A stretch of DNA of 64,000 nt from Terrimonas sp. (GTDB taxonomy: Bacteria > Bacteroidota > Bacteroidia > Chitinophagales > Chitinophagaceae): NCBI GenBank assembly GCA_016125075.1, contig WGMO01000026.1:106145-170144 (forward strand). Direction: 5' to 3'. This document shows positions 61,901 to 64,000 of this stretch, piece by piece. Each line of letters opens with the position of its first letter. Position 1 is the first letter of the stretch. The notes under the pieces were generated by a model. That model was not told the DNA's origin. It saw only the letters and a program-made list of their open reading frames with translations, and searched no databases. Made by a program: the position numbers and the translations under genes.

Positions 61901-62031
61901 CTCTGAAATCAAGGATGGGTTCCAATGGCCTGGTCAATATGCAGAAACGGATCACAGAGATAGGGGGAAAAATCGAATGGATGGAGCGGGATGGTGGGGG
62001 TACAACAGTGCATTACCGGATATGCTTTTGA
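58990..62031 (+). CDS. Two-component-type sensor with beta-propellers, Y_Y_Y domain and HisKA_3 histidine kinase
   Basis: 1013 aa. Signal peptide (MPRCWFLLSGFLNLSALAQ). Reg_prop-type propeller repeats to about residue 650 (NGLSQNSVYSIYQDQEGFMWFGT, DRSGNLWVGTDGGGVGRL, DKKGRIWFGTLNGLHIYD), a Y_Y_Y domain about 690-765 (YRLEGRDDDWVTTYNKEIRFGKLLPGSY), one membrane helix about 774-795, and a cytoplasmic HisKA_3 kinase with His824 in RDRISKDMHDEVGSGLTRI, plus ATPase motifs TKEALNNALKHAG and VSDNGKGI. There is no fused receiver or AraC domain, so it is not a classic hybrid PUL regulator; the separate LuxR-type gene 57 nt downstream is the likely partner. The ligand is unknown; related sensors often detect glycans or cell-surface cues. 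Confidence 0.93.
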   Translation: MPRCWFLLSGFLNLSALAQPIVPGFETLDVNNGLSQNSVYSIYQDQEGFMWFGTADGLNRYDGDEIKVYKTKTNLRIRGNSNFIRGRLCEDQLHNIWFCTETGIYYYERQSDQVKPGFIFPELRSGVNYYFLFTIDSTQTLWLGSRYLGVYSWNIKTMTWNSFPLHPDTNTNRVFTAEREMMDPSGNIWFSWYQNDGFMRFDIRKKIFEHLYGGKDYQAICFGKGKHFLSSEKYVYRFDSITSKLDSIKLEKESRLSTTFSLDVEDSYGRLWGSRSDEGLYYYDFAAGKMFRFRKNYMSQKSISSDIIRSLFEDRSGNLWVGTDGGGVGRLDLKPPLFNIFPLFEGQYPELKDYFIKSLFEDKKGRIWFGTLNGLHIYDPAEGTVFNYTHHIADTHSLPGTSVSVIYQDKKGNIWIGDNRGVAIFNEQQGKFIPLPVDLSSIRHFSGAQVNKILELQSGDLLVAAVGHLLLVKQDNKGNYYSIDADTHKVIPPTITDITELDNGHIWFVSPLGGLYDSWMINGSFKIGESFFPGIDFRSIHRDEIDHHILWIASGKGLIRFDTDTRKYALFNESNGMANSFIYGILEDEKNNFWMSTNGGLVYFDRKWNAFKNYTANEGLQSNEFNTGAFYKGESGHFYFGGVKGFNWFGSFNVSEKKKKPGIGITSVLVENVPYQKDSLFFRDAPIRLHYYQNDLIFRLAVFDYTRPEANKIKYRLEGRDDDWVTTYNKEIRFGKLLPGSYTLLITAGNNADEWGDEKKIAIIIQSPFWQKTWFYILCSALLVGLIVFITVNLSKRKINGRIRLLEKQQAIDAERDRISKDMHDEVGSGLTRIALMTELINSNQGLDRKTRTGVDEIAGSARKLVDTMSEIIWALNPYNDKLENLLAYLREQTRHYFEPFHEIDYQIHFPDQIPVISLSNEQRRNIFLVTKEALNNALKHAGATVISLSLCLNGDCCDFLVSDNGKGIASLKSRMGSNGLVNMQKRITEIGGKIEWMERDGGGTTVHYRICF

Positions 62032-62088
62032 AAGAATTACTACTTATTTCACATGTACCCCATGCCGCTAAACAATTAAATTTGGTCT

Positions 62089-62721
62089 ATGACACCAATC
62101 GTGATAATAGAAGATGATGAGAAAATCAGAAATTATCTTGTGGCATTGATAACCGGGAGCGGGGAATTTGATCTAAAGGCTTCTTTTGCTACGGTAGAGG
62201 AAGCAGAAAGCTTTTTCAGGGAAGGAATGGGCGATGTAGTTGAATTGATTTTGACAGATATTCAATTGCCCGGAAAATCCGGTATTGATTTCATCAATTG
62301 GCTGAAACCCCAGCGACCGGATATACAGTTGATGGTTTTAAGTATTTATGATGACGCAGATAAGGTTTTCAAAGCTTTAAAGGCGGGGGCATCCGGTTAT
62401 ATATTAAAAAACACCCCTGCCCTCAAACTTATTGAGTCATTACATGAACTAAGAAAGGGGGGGAGCCCAATGAGTGGCCAGATCGCCCGTAAGGTGGTTG
62501 AGGCATTTCAACAGTCCATCCCGTATACAGACAATAAGGAAACATTATCTGCCCGTGAAAAAGAAGTCCTCGATTGGCTTTCTAAAGGTTACCGATACCA
62601 GGAAATTGCTGATAAACTTTTTATCTCTTTAGAAACGGTCCGTACGCATATCCGGAATATTTATGAAAAACTTCATGCTCATAACCGAAGTGAAGCTTTG
62701 AGGAAAGCGGGTCTTCGCTGA
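62089..62721 (+). CDS. NarL/LuxR-family response regulator
   Basis: 210 aa. Receiver domain with acidic residues Glu8/Asp9/Asp10 (IVIIEDDEKIR), phospho-acceptor Asp57 (LILTDIQLPGKSG), Ser and Lys signature residues (VLSIYDDADK, GYILKNTP), then a LuxR helix-turn-helix at about 148-205 (LSAREKEVLDWLSKGYRYQEIADKLFISLETVRTHI). It should be phosphorylated by the upstream HisKA_3 kinase and bind DNA as a dimer. The genes it controls are not evident here. Confidence 0.95.
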   Translation: MTPIVIIEDDEKIRNYLVALITGSGEFDLKASFATVEEAESFFREGMGDVVELILTDIQLPGKSGIDFINWLKPQRPDIQLMVLSIYDDADKVFKALKAGASGYILKNTPALKLIESLHELRKGGSPMSGQIARKVVEAFQQSIPYTDNKETLSAREKEVLDWLSKGYRYQEIADKLFISLETVRTHIRNIYEKLHAHNRSEALRKAGLR

Positions 62722-62745
62722 ATGCTCTTCTCCGAATAGCTTTTA

Positions 62746-63513
62746 CTAATATATTGTCACAAAAGCATTATTGATCCAGGTGCTTTCCTTATTATAAACA
62801 CAAACCTTATAACTACCGGTAAGTTTGAAAACATAGGAAAAATAAACCCAGCTGAGGTTGGAGATAGCCAGGTTCAGTGTTTCATACACCTCATAATTTC
62901 CGCTGGCGTTTAATTTGAAAATATCTACGATCAGTTTTTCTGTTCCAAGGGACTGGGTAGCGTTGCTGACTTTGAAATAAACCCTGGATTCGTAATTACT
63001 GTTCCGGTAAAATGGCCCGTTGGCAGAATAGACAAACCCGGTATTGAGATCGATATTCGTTCCGGGAGTTACCGAAGAATTGTTATAATAGGATACGTTT
63101 TTATTGCCGGACGACGCGGTATTCTTGGCTTTTATGGATACATATTCTCTGGCCACTTCAATTGAATTTTTCAGTACCGTAATTTTATAGTCGCCCGGGG
63201 TGTTGAAAAAGTAATTCAGAACAGCCCAGCTTGAATAGCTGTTCACTGTTGGATATTTGGTATCGAAGGCCGTATAGATTGAAGAAGCGTTTAGTTTATC
63301 AATATAAAAGGTAAGGCTGTTCACATTTAGCGATAACCCGCCATTCTGGTAAAGAATGTAAATATTGCCACCTTCGGGACCTATATTCCATACCGTACCG
63401 GCACCAATAGGTTCTCCATAATCACTGTAATTACTGCAAAAATAAATTCGTTGCGAGAAGGTCATGCTTTGAAAGAGCAGTAAAACGACTGCAAAAATGA
63501 ATATTTGCTTCAT
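62746..63513 (-). CDS. Secreted protein of two similar beta domains, unknown function
   Basis: 255 aa with signal peptide MKQIFIFAVVLLLFQSMTFSQ. The two halves look homologous: KLNASSIYTAF...SSWAVLNYFFNTPGDYKITV (first) against KLNASGNYEVY...LSWVYFSYVFKLTGSYKVCV (second), both ending in a beta strand (EYVSIK, NAFVTIY). This suggests an internal duplication of an Ig-like domain of about 110 residues. Rich in Asn, Ser, Tyr; no catalytic motif. It converges with the response regulator gene (24 nt between stops) and may be exported to the periplasm or surface. Confidence 0.7.
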   Translation of the reverse strand: MKQIFIFAVVLLLFQSMTFSQRIYFCSNYSDYGEPIGAGTVWNIGPEGGNIYILYQNGGLSLNVNSLTFYIDKLNASSIYTAFDTKYPTVNSYSSWAVLNYFFNTPGDYKITVLKNSIEVAREYVSIKAKNTASSGNKNVSYYNNSSVTPGTNIDLNTGFVYSANGPFYRNSNYESRVYFKVSNATQSLGTEKLIVDIFKLNASGNYEVYETLNLAISNLSWVYFSYVFKLTGSYKVCVYNKESTWINNAFVTIY

Positions 63514-63761
63514 GATGTTAATTTTTTTATTATCCAGGAGGATTAATGCCCCGGAAGGACTATTAAATATAGTACTGCGCTGAGTGATGGAAGATGTGAA
63601 AAAAGTAGTAAAAAGGCTATCGGGTAACGGATCTTAAGGGACAGGGAATATTGTACCCAGGCCTGTGTAAGATTTTTTCAGAAAATGGGAAAATCTTCCT
63701 TCATAGGGTTTAGTATATAATAATTTAGGGAGCTAATTCACTACCTGTTTAAATTTATAAC

Positions 63762-64000
63762 ATGAAAGACTTTGGGCCTTACTTCGATGCCAACCGGTCG
63801 GTCTGGGACCAGCGGACTGCCATTCATAAGGATACCATACCGCCTTTTACGATGTACCGGGTTTCCGGGCCGGTAAAAATATGCTGACACCCATTGAGCG
63901 AAGCGAACTGGGTGATGTAAAAGGGAAATCACTCCTGCACCTGCAGTGTCATTTTGGGGTGGATAGCCTCTGCTGGTCGCGGATGGGAGCCCGGGTCACA
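63762..64000 (+). pseudogene. Class I SAM-dependent methyltransferase, frameshifted (3' end outside window)
   Basis: The ATG at 63762 opens MKDFGPYFDANRSVWDQRTAIHKD, a start typical of this methyltransferase family, but the frame stops at 63885-63887. The continuing homologous sequence is in another frame from 63842: AFYDVPGFRAGKNMLTPIERSELGDV, then LLHLQCHFGVDSLCW, a SAM-binding motif I. Removing one copy of the tandem ATACC at 63832-63841 restores a single frame through HKDTAFYDVPGF. The break could be a real mutation, reversible slippage, or an assembly error. The gene continues past base 64000. The substrate is unknown. Confidence 0.8.
63832..63841 (+). repeat. Tandem ATACC x2 causing the methyltransferase frameshift
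   Basis: ATACCATACC: two adjacent copies. With one copy the codons read GAT ACC GCC TTT TAC GAT (D T A F Y D), as the family expects; with two the frame is lost. Confidence 0.8.

Noticed and set aside
58990..62721. Kinase and regulator as a hybrid two-component PUL regulator
   Set aside because: The kinase has no fused receiver or AraC domain; it is a separate HisKA_3 kinase with a LuxR-type partner.
1..64000. tRNA, rRNA, CRISPR arrays, insertion sequences, prophage or attachment sites
   Set aside because: None seen on either strand by eye: no transposase or integrase ORF, no regularly spaced repeats, no tRNA-like cloverleaf with a T-loop consensus outside coding sequence.

Overview
The window reads as chromosome from a Bacteroidota bacterium, most likely Chitinophagales/Chitinophagaceae. 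The support is: SusC/SusD pairs, SusE/SusF-type proteins, a type IX secretion (T9SS) sorting domain, many short-lipobox lipoproteins, few Shine-Dalgarno sites, and promoters of the Bacteroidota type (TTTG, about 21 nt, TAnnTTTG). The species cannot be named from the sequence alone.

Layout. 1-8.1 kb is mostly housekeeping: the end of a PfkB kinase, a secreted lamin-tail protein, asd, a lipoprotein, a DUF2461 protein, a free-standing HNH/NUMOD4 protein and ligA. The asd leader carries a complete ribosome-dependent attenuator (Lys/Thr-rich leader peptide, mutually exclusive hairpins, terminator), which is the best-supported unusual element here. 8.2-19.4 kb is a starch locus: a T9SS-exported GH13 amylase, a Nudix-type regulator and susC-susD-susE-susF. 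19.6-36 kb holds a LacI regulator, a second susC-susD pair and three tandem, nearly touching genes for 1110-1124 aa FG-GAP/UnbV lipoproteins. 36-39 kb has a membrane protein with SRPBCC/GyrI-like domains and a secreted GH65 enzyme resembling kojibiose hydrolase.

39-45 kb is a cluster I do not recognise as a described system: a small anchored protein, a lipoprotein vanadium-haloperoxidase homologue with a Ser-to-Cys change in its SGH motif, a beta-barrel, a DoxX-like membrane protein and a FecA-like TonB receptor. 45-49 kb is a LacI-MFS-trehalase operon. It converges, with a 2-nt gap, on a minus-strand operon (49-55 kb) of SLC45-type transporter, GH13 alpha-glucosidase lipoprotein, fructokinase-like kinase and amylosucrase, preceded by an 18-bp LacI-type palindrome. 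55-59 kb has an HD-domain protein and rplM-rpsI-rpsB-tsf. 59-62.7 kb has a propeller histidine kinase and LuxR-type regulator. The right end has a duplicated-domain secreted protein and a methyltransferase gene broken by a 5-bp tandem duplication.

How it works together (inference). External alpha-glucan is cut by the exported amylase, bound by SusD/E/F and imported by SusC. GH65 and GH13 hydrolases, trehalase and amylosucrase deal with kojibiose, maltose-like, trehalose and sucrose units. An identically spaced dyad, TGTGT-N6-TACA, lies 40-47 nt upstream of the amylase gene and both susC genes, suggesting one regulator (possibly the Nudix protein) coordinates them. Two LacI paralogues with near-identical recognition helices probably control the rest.
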